A model generated the notes under the pieces. The model made no database searches and was not told the origin of the DNA. It worked only from the letters and a program-made list of their open reading frames with translations. A DNA stretch of 64,000 bases. Origin: an uncultured Collinsella sp. (lineage in GTDB: Bacteria; Actinomycetota; Coriobacteriia; Coriobacteriales; Coriobacteriaceae). The position numbers were made by a program, and so were the translations under genes. Below, piece after piece: positions 49,173 through 59,595 of this stretch. The stretch covers positions 62,001-126,000 of the forward strand of contig CANRSF010000002.1 in NCBI GenBank assembly GCA_947642445.1, read 5' to 3'. Positions within the stretch are counted from its first letter, which is position 1. Each line of letters begins with the position of its first letter.

Positions 49173-49694
49173 CTACTTGTCCATATCGATCAAACCGTCC
49201 ATAACATGGACGGAAATTGTCCCCTGATCGGGAAGATCGAGCACAACCTGCTCGATCACGGGAATCAGCACCTCGCCGTACCGATCGCCCTCGACAACCC
49301 AAACATCGTTGGCGGGCGTCGACATGATCTCGACAATCGTGCCGAGCGAACCGAAGCGCTCGTCGACCACCTCGCGACCCATCAGGTCGGTATAGGCAGC
49401 GTCGAGCGAATCGAGCTCAAAGTCGTCACGATTTGCCAACACGTAGCATCCCGTGATGCCCTCGGCGGCCGTCAGGTCGTCAATGCCCTCAAACGAGACC
49501 AGATCGCCATCGCCCGTATCGGTGACGGACACGACCGTGCAAAAGCGGTCGCGCTTGAGCGCCGGCGGCGTCAGGGCGACGCGCATGCCCGGCTCTAATA
49601 CAGAAGGAAGCCCCCGCAGCGGCTGCGCGAGGACCTCCCCCTTCCTTCCGTGCGGCTTGACCACACGGGCGATGTTTTTGTACTGGGACCTCAA
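49173..49694 (-). CDS. rimM: 16S rRNA processing protein RimM
   Basis: NIARVVKPHGRKGEVLAQPL, PRC-barrel-like C-terminus; between trmD and khpA. Confidence 0.9.
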   Translation of the reverse strand: MRSQYKNIARVVKPHGRKGEVLAQPLRGLPSVLEPGMRVALTPPALKRDRFCTVVSVTDTGDGDLVSFEGIDDLTAAEGITGCYVLANRDDFELDSLDAAYTDLMGREVVDERFGSLGTIVEIMSTPANDVWVVEGDRYGEVLIPVIEQVVLDLPDQGTISVHVMDGLIDMDK

Positions 49695-49698
49695 GGTC

Positions 49699-49983
49699 CT
49701 AGCCCAGAACCTCTACCTCGACAGCAGTGTCGAGGCGAGCGGCCAGTGCACGGGCGAGCGTGCGAATGGCCTTGATGGTACGGCCACGACGGCCGATGAC
49801 CTTAGCGACGTCATCCTCGGCGACCGAAACCTCAATCGTGGAGGCGTCGTCACCATCGATGACCTCAAGGCTCACGGAATCCGGGTCGTCGACGATCTGA
49901 ACAACGAGATATTCGACGAGATCGGCGATGCGATCTGAGAGCATTGCCTCACCCTCGAGCTGTGCAGCGTCAACCTCAGGCAC
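49699..49983 (-). CDS. khpA: KH domain RNA-binding protein KhpA
   Basis: DDVAKVIGRRGRTIKAIRTLARALAARLD KH motif; next to rpsP. Confidence 0.9.
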   Translation of the reverse strand: MPEVDAAQLEGEAMLSDRIADLVEYLVVQIVDDPDSVSLEVIDGDDASTIEVSVAEDDVAKVIGRRGRTIKAIRTLARALAARLDTAVEVEVLG

Positions 49984-49986
49984 GAT

Positions 49987-50328
49987 TTACTCCTCGGCGC
50001 CCTCAGCGGCCTCAGCGGCAGCCTTAGCGGCCTCGGCCTCTTTGGCGAGCTGCTTCTTGGACTTCTTGACGACGGTCTCGGTCTTCTCGCCCTCGTTGGC
50101 GGCCTTGACCAGAGCGGCGACGGCGTCGGTGAGCTGAGCGCCCTTGGACTGCCAGTCGGCGATCTTCTCGAGGTCGAGATTGATGGTCTTGGGGGCGGTC
50201 ATCGGGTTGTAGCGGCCAACCTCCTCGATGATACGACCGTCACGCGGGGCGCGGGAATCGGCGACGACGACACGGTAGTACGGACGCTTCTTAGCGCCGT
50301 GACGAGCAAGGCGAATCTTGACTGCCAA
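49987..50328 (-). CDS. rpsP: 30S ribosomal protein S16
   Basis: (L)[45 protein letters not shown] start at 50328. Confidence 0.94.
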   Translation of the reverse strand: MAVKIRLARHGAKKRPYYRVVVADSRAPRDGRIIEEVGRYNPMTAPKTINLDLEKIADWQSKGAQLTDAVAALVKAANEGEKTETVVKKSKKQLAKEAEAAKAAAEAAEGAEE

Positions 50329-50529
50329 AGGAAACTCCTCCAACCAAGCAGCTTTAGGCTGCAACTACAAACAAACAGTTGAACATAATACGCCATCGAC
50401 GCGGGCAGGTGAAGTCCGTGAGACCAACTTCTTCGGTGTAGTCGAGGGCAAATCCATATCTTAGACAAGAATTCGGGATTTGCAAGCACATACACGCACC
50501 CCACATGAGCTGCGCGGTATACTCATGAC

Positions 50530-51783
50530 ATGGAAAGACGCGAACATACATACGGTTATGAGGATGCCATGGGCGTCACGCCGCCGCCCTGGACGGGTCC
50601 GGCGGTGGGCCTCATGGACCTCGATGCGTTTTTTGCGAGCGTGGAGATGCTCGATCATCCCGAATGGCGCGGAAAGCCGCTCATCGTGGGCGGAGACGCC
50701 GATTCGCGTGGCGTCGTGTCCACGTGTTCGTATGAGGCACGTCGCTTTGGCGTGCACTCTGCCATGGCCTCGGCCGAGGCGCGGCGCTTGTGCCCGCAAG
50801 CCATTTGGACGCACGGGCACTTTGATCGCTACCGCGAGGTGAGCGCGCAGGTCATGGCGATTCTTGCCGAGGAGACGCCGCGCGTTGAGCGCGTATCCAT
50901 CGACGAAGCCTTTATCGATATCACACCGGGTCGCTTTGCGCCCGAAGACCCGCTACTGGTTGCGCGGCGTATAAGCGACCGCGTGGCAGCGCTGGGAGTG
51001 ACCTGCTCCATTGGCGTGGGCTGCAACAAGACGGTCGCAAAGATCGCAAGCGAGCGGGATAAGCCGTTTGGGCTGACCATCGTGCGCCCCGGAACCGAGC
51101 AGCGCTTTTTGGCCGCGCTGCCGGTATCTGCCATGAGCGGCATCGGGCGCTCGGCCGAGGAGCGACTGCGCCGCATGCGCATCTACACGCTCGGCGAGCT
51201 GTCACGTTCACCGGAATCAACCTTGGCCTCTATTTTTGGCGTCAACGGCGAACGCATGCGCCAGCGTGCGCTGGGACTCGAAATATCCGAAGTAACAAGC
51301 CTCGATGAGGAACGCGAGGTTAAATCCGTGAGCAATGAGCGCACCTTTGCGAAAGATTTGACTGAGCGTGGGGACATCGAAGCGGCGATTGCGCTGTTGG
51401 GAGAGTCGGTTGGACGCCGCCTGCGCCGTCAGGGACTGACGGGCGGCACGGTAACGCTCAAGCTTAAGTATTCGTATGGCAGCGGACGCACGGCGCAGCG
51501 GCGGCTTCCCCACCCCACCGACGATGAGAACATCTTTGTGGCGGTTGCGCTCGAACTGCTCGACAACATCTGGCAGGAAGGCATGCATGTGCGTCTGGCG
51601 GGTATCGGGATGAGCGACTTTGACCATCAGGGCGGCATCCAGACCGACCTGTTCTGCGAAGTCGACGACCGCGGAGCCCAATCAAGCGACCGTCGCGACC
51701 TCTCAGTCGCGATCGATGCCGTCCGAGACAAGTTCGGCGACACCGCCCTATCTTTCGGCCGCCAATCCCGCTTCAATGATTAA
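50530..51783 (+). CDS. dinB: DNA polymerase IV
   Basis: GLMDLDAFFASVEMLDHPEWRGKPLIVGG, VERVSIDEAFIDIT, CSIGVGCNKTVAKIASERDKPFG. Confidence 0.95.
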   Translation: MERREHTYGYEDAMGVTPPPWTGPAVGLMDLDAFFASVEMLDHPEWRGKPLIVGGDADSRGVVSTCSYEARRFGVHSAMASAEARRLCPQAIWTHGHFDRYREVSAQVMAILAEETPRVERVSIDEAFIDITPGRFAPEDPLLVARRISDRVAALGVTCSIGVGCNKTVAKIASERDKPFGLTIVRPGTEQRFLAALPVSAMSGIGRSAEERLRRMRIYTLGELSRSPESTLASIFGVNGERMRQRALGLEISEVTSLDEEREVKSVSNERTFAKDLTERGDIEAAIALLGESVGRRLRRQGLTGGTVTLKLKYSYGSGRTAQRRLPHPTDDENIFVAVALELLDNIWQEGMHVRLAGIGMSDFDHQGGIQTDLFCEVDDRGAQSSDRRDLSVAIDAVRDKFGDTALSFGRQSRFND

Positions 51784-51805
51784 CCGCCTTTGTAAAAATA
51801 GAAAG

Positions 51806-51838
51806 CCGGGCAGGTGCGGAAAACCGCAACTGCCCGGC
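51806..51838 (-). terminator. Terminator between convergent dinB and rsfS
   Basis: gccgggcaggtgcgg-aaa-accgcaactgcccggc; CTTTCTATTTTT on the minus strand. Confidence 0.8.
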
Positions 51839-51852
51839 GAAATGCGCGAGGC

Positions 51853-51884
51853 TAGCTAAAAGCCCCATATCAAATGAGCCACTA
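51853..51884. repeat. Intergenic repeat copy related to 43801-43860
   Basis: tagctaaaagccccatatcaaatgagccacta versus tagctaaaagagccccgtcccaaattagctac. Confidence 0.55.
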
Positions 51885-52337
51885 GAGGAGGTCGAGGGGG
51901 AGCTGGGGGGCGTCACCCCAGAGCTTTTCTAGGCGGTAAAAGTCGCGGGCTTCGGGAGTGAAGACATGGACGACAACCGAGCCGTAGTCCATGAGCATCC
52001 AGGTCTTCTGCTCGCGGCCCTCGATGGAGAACGGATGCTCGCCGCAAGCCTCGGCAACCTTCTCCTCGATCTCGTCGACAATCGAATCGACCTGGCGGTT
52101 GTTGGTACCGGTGGCAAGCACAAAGTAGTCGCACACGTCGGAAAGCTCGGTCAGGTCGAGCACCTGCACGTCCTCGCCCTTCTTGTCGTAGGCGGCCTGC
52201 GCGGCGGCGCGGGCGACATCCTCGGCAGCGACACCGCTCGCGGACAGCGAGGCGGCGGTGCGGTCGGACGTGGCAGCGAAACTCTTGTGCTCCACACCTT
52301 CAAGAATCTGCTCGTCAGTCATGGTCTCGTCGGCCAT
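51882..52337 (-). CDS. rsfS: Ribosome silencing factor RsfS
   Basis: DVQVLDLTELSDVCDYFVLATGTNNRQVDSIVDEIEEKV...WMLMDYGSVVVHVFTPEARDFYRLEKLWGDA. Confidence 0.95.
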   Translation of the reverse strand: MADETMTDEQILEGVEHKSFAATSDRTAASLSASGVAAEDVARAAAQAAYDKKGEDVQVLDLTELSDVCDYFVLATGTNNRQVDSIVDEIEEKVAEACGEHPFSIEGREQKTWMLMDYGSVVVHVFTPEARDFYRLEKLWGDAPQLPLDLL

Positions 52338-52365
52338 GGAATACCTCTTTCTAGACACACCCGAG

Positions 52366-52989
52366 CTAGCGCAGCTGGGCGTAATGGTTGTAAATCGTAA
52401 TAGCCGTGGGATAAAGATAGCGCCCGGACTGGATCACAAAGACCAGACCCTGCGCAAAACAGGAGAAGAACAACTCATCGAGCGAGGACTTCCCCACCAT
52501 CTTGCGCAGCGCATGGGCATAGTCGCCGTGACGGTTGGGCTCGATGGCATCTGCCACAAAGACCACCATATCGAGCGGCGTCATGTCGCAGGCACCCACG
52601 GTGTGACGGTCGACAGCCTGGAAAACGGCCGGTGACAGCTCGGGAAAAAGCTGCGGAAGCTCATAGGCGGCAACAGGGCCATGCAAAAGCGGCGTCGCGG
52701 CGGAAGGAGAGCCGGCAACCTTGATGCCATAGTGAAGCGCGCGGGCCACGAGCTCGTCATCGGAAAGAACCTTGTCCCAGTCGTGAATTAAGCCGGCGGC
52801 AGCCGCATCAAAGCGGTCAACGCCGTAGACCTCGGCCAGATGAAGTGCGGTCTCGGCAACACCCAGCGAATGCACATAGCGCTTGCGCTTATCTTTCATG
52901 CGAACATCGAGCAGCTCTTGAATGCGCTTGAGCAGCGCGCGCTCATCGCCCTCAAACTGATCCTCTACCGACAACGTAGCCCCCATCAC
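52366..52989 (-). CDS. yqeK: HD-domain bis(5'-nucleosyl)-tetraphosphatase YqeK
   Basis: RYVHSLGVAETALHLAEVYGVDRFDAAAAGLIHDWDK; adjacent to nadD. Confidence 0.9.
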   Translation of the reverse strand: MMGATLSVEDQFEGDERALLKRIQELLDVRMKDKRKRYVHSLGVAETALHLAEVYGVDRFDAAAAGLIHDWDKVLSDDELVARALHYGIKVAGSPSAATPLLHGPVAAYELPQLFPELSPAVFQAVDRHTVGACDMTPLDMVVFVADAIEPNRHGDYAHALRKMVGKSSLDELFFSCFAQGLVFVIQSGRYLYPTAITIYNHYAQLR

Positions 52990-53663
52990 TCAAAATCTTC
53001 TTGGCCCAAATCGGCATATAGCCTGCGCTTGCGAATGTAGCCGAGCACGGACTCGCTCGTAAGATAGCGCACGCTCATGCCGCGGGCAACTCGCTTACGA
53101 ATGTTCGTCGAGCTGATCGCCAGCGCCGGAATCTGAATATAGCGCACGTCGAACGGCAGCCCCGACTCTTTGATTCGGGCACGCGCCGTATCGATATCAA
53201 AGCCCGGTCGCGTCGCCGCAATAAAGGTAGCAAGCTCAGCGATTCGTTCGGCATCATGCCAGGTCACAATATCGATAATCGCATCGGCGCCCGTAATAAA
53301 GTAGAGCTTTACCTGCGGCGGGTAAAAATCGCGAAGGGCATGAAGCGTATCGGCCGTATAGGTTACACCCGGACGGTCAATCTCGAACCGGCTCGCCAAA
53401 AAGGCCGGGTTCGCGGCGGTGGCGAGGACCGTCATGGCATAACGGTCCTCGGCAGGCGTAACCGGCTTGTCAAGCTTAAAGGCGGGAGAGCCCGCCGGCA
53501 TAAAGAGCACAGCGTCCAAGTCGAGCGACTCGCGCGCCTGCTCGGCAGTCACCAGGTGCCCGTAATGAATCGGGTCGAATGTGCCGCCCATAATGCCAAG
53601 CCGAAACTCCTTGCCCTCTTTTATGGGCAGCTCGGGCAAACCGATTCCACCGCGCAGCGACAT
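52986..53663 (-). CDS. nadD: Nicotinate-nucleotide adenylyltransferase
   Basis: LGIMGGTFDPIHYGHLVTAEQARE, ISSTNIRKRVARGMSVRYL. Confidence 0.95.
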   Translation of the reverse strand: MSLRGGIGLPELPIKEGKEFRLGIMGGTFDPIHYGHLVTAEQARESLDLDAVLFMPAGSPAFKLDKPVTPAEDRYAMTVLATAANPAFLASRFEIDRPGVTYTADTLHALRDFYPPQVKLYFITGADAIIDIVTWHDAERIAELATFIAATRPGFDIDTARARIKESGLPFDVRYIQIPALAISSTNIRKRVARGMSVRYLTSESVLGYIRKRRLYADLGQEDFE

Positions 53664-53666
53664 GGC

Positions 53667-55145
<1,479 letters not shown>

Positions 55146-55154
55146 CTACAAAAA

Positions 55155-55192
55155 GAGGGAGACCCTTGAATCCTAAAACTCAAGTGCCTCCC
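55155..55192 (-). terminator. Imperfect terminator-like hairpin between rpmA and obgE
   Basis: gggagacccttga...tcaagtgcctccc, CTCTTTTTG on the minus strand. Confidence 0.55.
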
Positions 55193-55217
55193 ACATATGT
55201 GCTCTATGAAGGGTGAA

Positions 55218-55475
55218 TTACGCGTTCGCGAGCGGGCGTACGCTGACCCTGTGCTTGATACCCTTGTGGAACTCAACGGTACCGTCGACCAGCGCGAACA
55301 GCGTATCGTCCTTGCCACGGCCAACGTTCTCACCCGGGTGGATGTGAGTGCCGTGCTGACGGACGAGAATCGTGCCCGTGGTTACCGTCTGGCCGGCATA
55401 GCGCTTCGTGCCAAGGCGCTGACCGCGGGAGTCACGGCCATTACGGGAGGAACCGAGTCCTTTTTTGTGTGCCAT
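55218..55475 (-). CDS. rpmA: 50S ribosomal protein L27
   Basis: [52 protein letters not shown]. Confidence 0.97.
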   Translation of the reverse strand: MAHKKGLGSSRNGRDSRGQRLGTKRYAGQTVTTGTILVRQHGTHIHPGENVGRGKDDTLFALVDGTVEFHKGIKHRVSVRPLANA

Positions 55476-55508
55476 TGTGTATACCTACTCTTTCGTTACG
55501 AGTGTAAT

Positions 55509-55883
55509 CTACTCGGCGACGGGAGCCTCGGCAACAGCCTCGGCCTCTGCCTTGACAGCCTTCTTGGCGCGGGACGTAGCCTGGACCTTCACGATCTTCA
55601 GCTTGGTGAGCTGCTGACGGTGACCCTTCAGACGACGATAGCGCTTACGCTTGTGGAACTTGAAGACCAGCTGCTTCTCGCCCTTGAACTGCTCAACGAT
55701 CTGAGCGGTAACCTTGGCCTTGGCCAGCTTGTCGGGATCGGTGACGATCTTCTTACCATCGTTGAGGAAGATGACCGGCAGGGTGACCTTGTCGCCCTCA
55801 TTGCCCTCGATCTTCTCGACGGTGATGACATCGTCGGTGGCGACCTTGTACTGCTTGCCGCCCGTGTTAACGATTGCGTACAT
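55509..55883 (-). CDS. rplU: 50S ribosomal protein L21
   Basis: MYAIVNTGGKQYKVATDDVITVEKIEGNEGDKVTLPV. Confidence 0.95.
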   Translation of the reverse strand: MYAIVNTGGKQYKVATDDVITVEKIEGNEGDKVTLPVIFLNDGKKIVTDPDKLAKAKVTAQIVEQFKGEKQLVFKFHKRKRYRRLKGHRQQLTKLKIVKVQATSRAKKAVKAEAEAVAEAPVAE

Positions 55884-55950
55884 GTTTACTTGCCCTTCAT
55901 GCATCAGTTAGTGCAACAGCCGAATATAGTAGCAGGCGAAAATACCCCCG

Positions 55951-56763
55951 TCAACGAGTATGTGGAGCAAATCCACAAGTTCGCACAGGTATGGGGCTGA
56001 CGAGTCGGCCCTCGTCGTCCTCGCATGCTTGATTCTGACGCTCGACATCGTAGGAGCAGATGGTCACGAGGTCTTGCATACCGGTGGAAACAATAGGTGC
56101 ATCCACGCCCGGGGTCAAGCCCTGCAACAAAACATCAGCAGCGGAAAGCAAAATTTCCGGACGCATGGAGCCCTCGTTGTCGGCATGGGTGTCGAGCATG
56201 AGCACCAGATGGTCCGGACGCTCCCCAGCCGTGAGCTCATAGCCCACGAGCGTGTGATCCAAATCCAAGCGCTTGCTCTTTTTGCCGCGCGCGTAGTCGA
56301 TGCCATGGTCGGCGCGCAGCGTGTCGATCGCACGACGCACCTCGTCGGCGCTTACGGGCGCCTCGGGATCCAAGTGCAGGTCGATGCGATACGACAGACG
56401 CGTGAGCTGCGCCGTCAACGCCGGCGTGCGCACGTCGATATACGCCGCCTCGATGGGCGCCAGATCGGCCGGTGACGCCGCAGCCAGGCGCCCAAACGCC
56501 TCGTCGAGCGCCACGAACTCGGTCATAAACAGGTCATACCACTCGCAGGTCGACGACGTACCCACCGGTAGCGCCGAAGAGAAGCCCACGCGCATGTGCG
56601 GAGAGAAGCCCTGCGTGACGGCATAGGGAAGTCCCGCACGGCGCACGATGCGCTCAATGGTATGGATTACTTCGAGATGGCCCAGGTACTTAAGGCGATC
56701 GCGCTTGCCATAGCGAACACGAAGCCTAAAGAGCGTGGGGTTGTCGGTCAGGCGCTCACTCAT
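55951..56763 (-). CDS. TIGR03936-like (DUF2344) radical SAM-linked protein
   Basis: LRVRYGKRDRLKYLGHLEVIHTIERIVRRAGLPYAVTQGFSPHMRVGFSSALPVGTSS; ATGA overlap with the upstream radical SAM gene. Confidence 0.88.
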   Translation of the reverse strand: MSERLTDNPTLFRLRVRYGKRDRLKYLGHLEVIHTIERIVRRAGLPYAVTQGFSPHMRVGFSSALPVGTSSTCEWYDLFMTEFVALDEAFGRLAAASPADLAPIEAAYIDVRTPALTAQLTRLSYRIDLHLDPEAPVSADEVRRAIDTLRADHGIDYARGKKSKRLDLDHTLVGYELTAGERPDHLVLMLDTHADNEGSMRPEILLSAADVLLQGLTPGVDAPIVSTGMQDLVTICSYDVERQNQACEDDEGRLVSPIPVRTCGFAPHTR

Positions 56764-58637
56764 GCGCGATCACCCATCAATACATTCTTGACGTGGAGCG
56801 TGGGGCAGATTCCGCAGCCGGTGCACGACGTGCGGGTGCAGTCGGGAGTCGTGACACCCTCGAGCGAGCGACGGTACTCGCGCTCGAGGAAGCCACGCGT
56901 GCAGCCGGGGCTCACATGCTCCCACGGCAGGCGCCAGTCCAACTCGTAGGGCAGGTGCACGAGCTCATTGAGGTCGATGCCGTTTTTGGCAGCAGCCTCC
57001 TTCCAGTTATCGAGCGAGAAATGCTCTACCCAGGCGTCAAAGCGAGAGCCCGAGCGCCAAGCGTCGATGATGACGGGCGTCATGTCACGACCGGCGCGGG
57101 ACAGCGCGGCCTCGATGAGCGAGGTCTCGGCATCGTGGTAATGAACGCGGACGGCACGGTTGCGAACGCTCGTGATGAGCAGCTTCTGGCGACGCTTGAC
57201 GTCGTCGTAGTCGAGCTGCGGGCACCACTGGAACGGCGTGGCAGCCTTGGGGATAAAGACCGAAACCGAGATCGACACCGAGATCGAGCCGCGACGAGCC
57301 TTGGGCACCACGGAACGACCGAGCTCCAGCACGTGATCGGCCAGATTGGCGATGGCCACGATGTCCTCGTCGCGCTCGCCGGGAAGGCCCATCATAAAGT
57401 AGAGCTTCATGCGGTTCCAGCCGGCCTCGAAGGCCGCCTTGGCCGCACGGTCCAGGTCCTCCTCGGTCACGTTCTTGTTAATGATGTCGCGCATGCGCTG
57501 GCTGCCGGCCTCGGGCGCGAACGTCAGGCCGCCCTTCTTTTCGCCGGCGACCGACTCGGCCATATCCACGCCAAACGAATCCAAGCGCTGCGACGGAATA
57601 GACACGCGAATACCCGTATCTTCCAGGCGACGGTTGAGCCTGTCAAGCACGTCACGAATGCAGGAGTGGTCGGTCGTGGAGAGCGAGGTCAGCGACACCT
57701 CGTCATAGCCGGTCTTTTCCAGACCCTGAATCACCGACGAGACGATCTGGTCGGCCGAACGCTCACGCACCGGGCGATACGTCATGCCGGCCTGGCAAAA
57801 ACGACAGCCGCGAGCGCAGCCGCGCAGAATCTCGATAGACAGGCGGTCGTGAACCAGCTGCGCATAGGGCACGCACGACTGCGACAGCGGATTCGTGGCG
57901 CCGAAATCCTCGACGACGCGTTTGTAGACCACGGTCGGCGCATCCTTGCCCTCGCGCGGCACGGTGTAGCCGTGCGGCGAGCAGGGCTCGTCGTGACGAA
58001 CCTCATAGAGCGACGGCACGTAGTTGCCGGCAATGGATGCAAGCTGCTCAACAATCTGCGCGCGCGGGACTCCTTCGTCGCGCAGGCGGCGATGCAGCTG
58101 GCAGGTCTCGAGCAGCGATTCCTCGCCCTCGCCGATGAGGATGGCATCGAAGAAGGCCGCGTACGGCTCGGGGTTGTACACCGAGGGGCCGCCGGCGATG
58201 ATGATGGGGTCGTCTTCACCTCGGTCGGCCGCTAACAGCGGAATGCCAGCGAGATCGAGTGCCTCAAGGAAGTTCGTCACCGCCATCTCGTGCGGCACAT
58301 GCAGGCCGACGATATCAAACGAAGCGACCGGCGCTGCACCCTCGAGCGAGAGCAGCGGAATGCCTGCCTCGCGCATAGCGTCACCCATATCGGGCCACGG
58401 CACATAGCCACGCTCGCAGGAGATGCCCTCGGCCTGGTTAAGGATGTTGTAGAGGATGGCGATACCCTGGTTGGGCAGACCAACCTCGTACACATCCGGG
58501 TAGATCAGGCAGCAACGGTAGTCGGCATCGGCCTTGGAAAGCGTGCCCCACTCGTGATCGATATAGCGACTCGGCTTTTCGACCTTGGCGAGCAGCGGCT
58601 CAATTAAATGAAAACAGTCTTGATACGGAACGCGCAA
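56760..58637 (-). CDS. TIGR03960-like B12-binding-type radical SAM protein
   Basis: LRGCARGCRFCQAGMTYRPVRERS radical SAM cluster, N-terminal conserved domain (YRCCLIYPDVYEVGLPNQGIAILYNILNQ). Confidence 0.88.
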   Translation of the reverse strand: MRVPYQDCFHLIEPLLAKVEKPSRYIDHEWGTLSKADADYRCCLIYPDVYEVGLPNQGIAILYNILNQAEGISCERGYVPWPDMGDAMREAGIPLLSLEGAAPVASFDIVGLHVPHEMAVTNFLEALDLAGIPLLAADRGEDDPIIIAGGPSVYNPEPYAAFFDAILIGEGEESLLETCQLHRRLRDEGVPRAQIVEQLASIAGNYVPSLYEVRHDEPCSPHGYTVPREGKDAPTVVYKRVVEDFGATNPLSQSCVPYAQLVHDRLSIEILRGCARGCRFCQAGMTYRPVRERSADQIVSSVIQGLEKTGYDEVSLTSLSTTDHSCIRDVLDRLNRRLEDTGIRVSIPSQRLDSFGVDMAESVAGEKKGGLTFAPEAGSQRMRDIINKNVTEEDLDRAAKAAFEAGWNRMKLYFMMGLPGERDEDIVAIANLADHVLELGRSVVPKARRGSISVSISVSVFIPKAATPFQWCPQLDYDDVKRRQKLLITSVRNRAVRVHYHDAETSLIEAALSRAGRDMTPVIIDAWRSGSRFDAWVEHFSLDNWKEAAAKNGIDLNELVHLPYELDWRLPWEHVSPGCTRGFLEREYRRSLEGVTTPDCTRTSCTGCGICPTLHVKNVLMGDRA

Positions 58638-58647
58638 CGGAAAACCC

Positions 58648-59577
58648 CTAAGCAGCGAGATCGGACGCGTCTTGGTAGGACGCCATAGGACGGGTAGCGC
58701 CCGCGACCGTGGTCACCAGATCGCGAACGCGGGAGAACGTGGCAGTGACCACCTCGTTGGCACGGCTGTAGTCGACATCGCGCTCGTAGAGCGAAACGAG
58801 CGCACGGCCCATGCCATAGGTGCCCGCGGCAGCAGTGAGCGCCTTGACGGCAAACCCAATATGCGGCGTCTGCTTGACGAGCGCGCGGGTGACCGCGCGG
58901 ATCACAAGACCGCCGACAAGCACGCCCGCGACCTCGTAGCCGCGCTCAGGCTTAATGCCGCGTCCAAAGACGGCAGCGAGCTCAAAGAGCATGCCCACCT
59001 GCGCCAGCGCCATAACGGGATAATCGGCGCCCGGCAAAAACACCAGCGCACCGGTCGCCATATTGGTGAGCGCGCACGAGGTGATGATACGATTGGCCGC
59101 CGCGATGCGCATGAAGGCAAAGTTCGCCGCAAAAGCCGTTTCCTTTTCGGTGCGATCGAGAATCCAGCGGGCAAGCGTCTCGAGCAGATACGTCTTATCG
59201 GTTGCCGCTACCACGCCGAGCATAGGCGTGGACTCCTCGATAAACGGCACCTCCACAGCAGACTCGGCAAGCACGCACACGGGGGCGCCGGCGATCACGA
59301 GCTCCTGCACGGCACTCTCCAAGCGGTCGGAGCCGCACGAGAGCACCAGCACCACATCGGTATCGGTCTTTGGAGCAATTCGCTCCTCCCCCAGACGCTC
59401 GACGCGCACAATGCCCGAGGTCGTCTGCGGCACAAAGGCGTCACGCACCGTCTCGGCCAGAAAGCGCGAGGCGGACGAATCCAAATAGACCGAGACGCGC
59501 ACCGGCGTATCGGAATCCTTCTTAACGGACGCGCCCATCTTAAAAGCGCGGGTCAGCTTATCTACGGGAATTTTCAT
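58648..59577 (-). CDS. DUF697-like membrane protein with N-terminal soluble domain
   Basis: ALTNMATGALVFLPGADYPVMALAQVGMLFELAAVFG...TAAAGTYGMGRALVSLYER resembles DUF697/YcjF-type; N-terminal region unassigned. Confidence 0.6.
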   Translation of the reverse strand: MKIPVDKLTRAFKMGASVKKDSDTPVRVSVYLDSSASRFLAETVRDAFVPQTTSGIVRVERLGEERIAPKTDTDVVLVLSCGSDRLESAVQELVIAGAPVCVLAESAVEVPFIEESTPMLGVVAATDKTYLLETLARWILDRTEKETAFAANFAFMRIAAANRIITSCALTNMATGALVFLPGADYPVMALAQVGMLFELAAVFGRGIKPERGYEVAGVLVGGLVIRAVTRALVKQTPHIGFAVKALTAAAGTYGMGRALVSLYERDVDYSRANEVVTATFSRVRDLVTTVAGATRPMASYQDASDLAA

Positions 59578-59595
59578 AGCAAACCCCTCCAGCGG

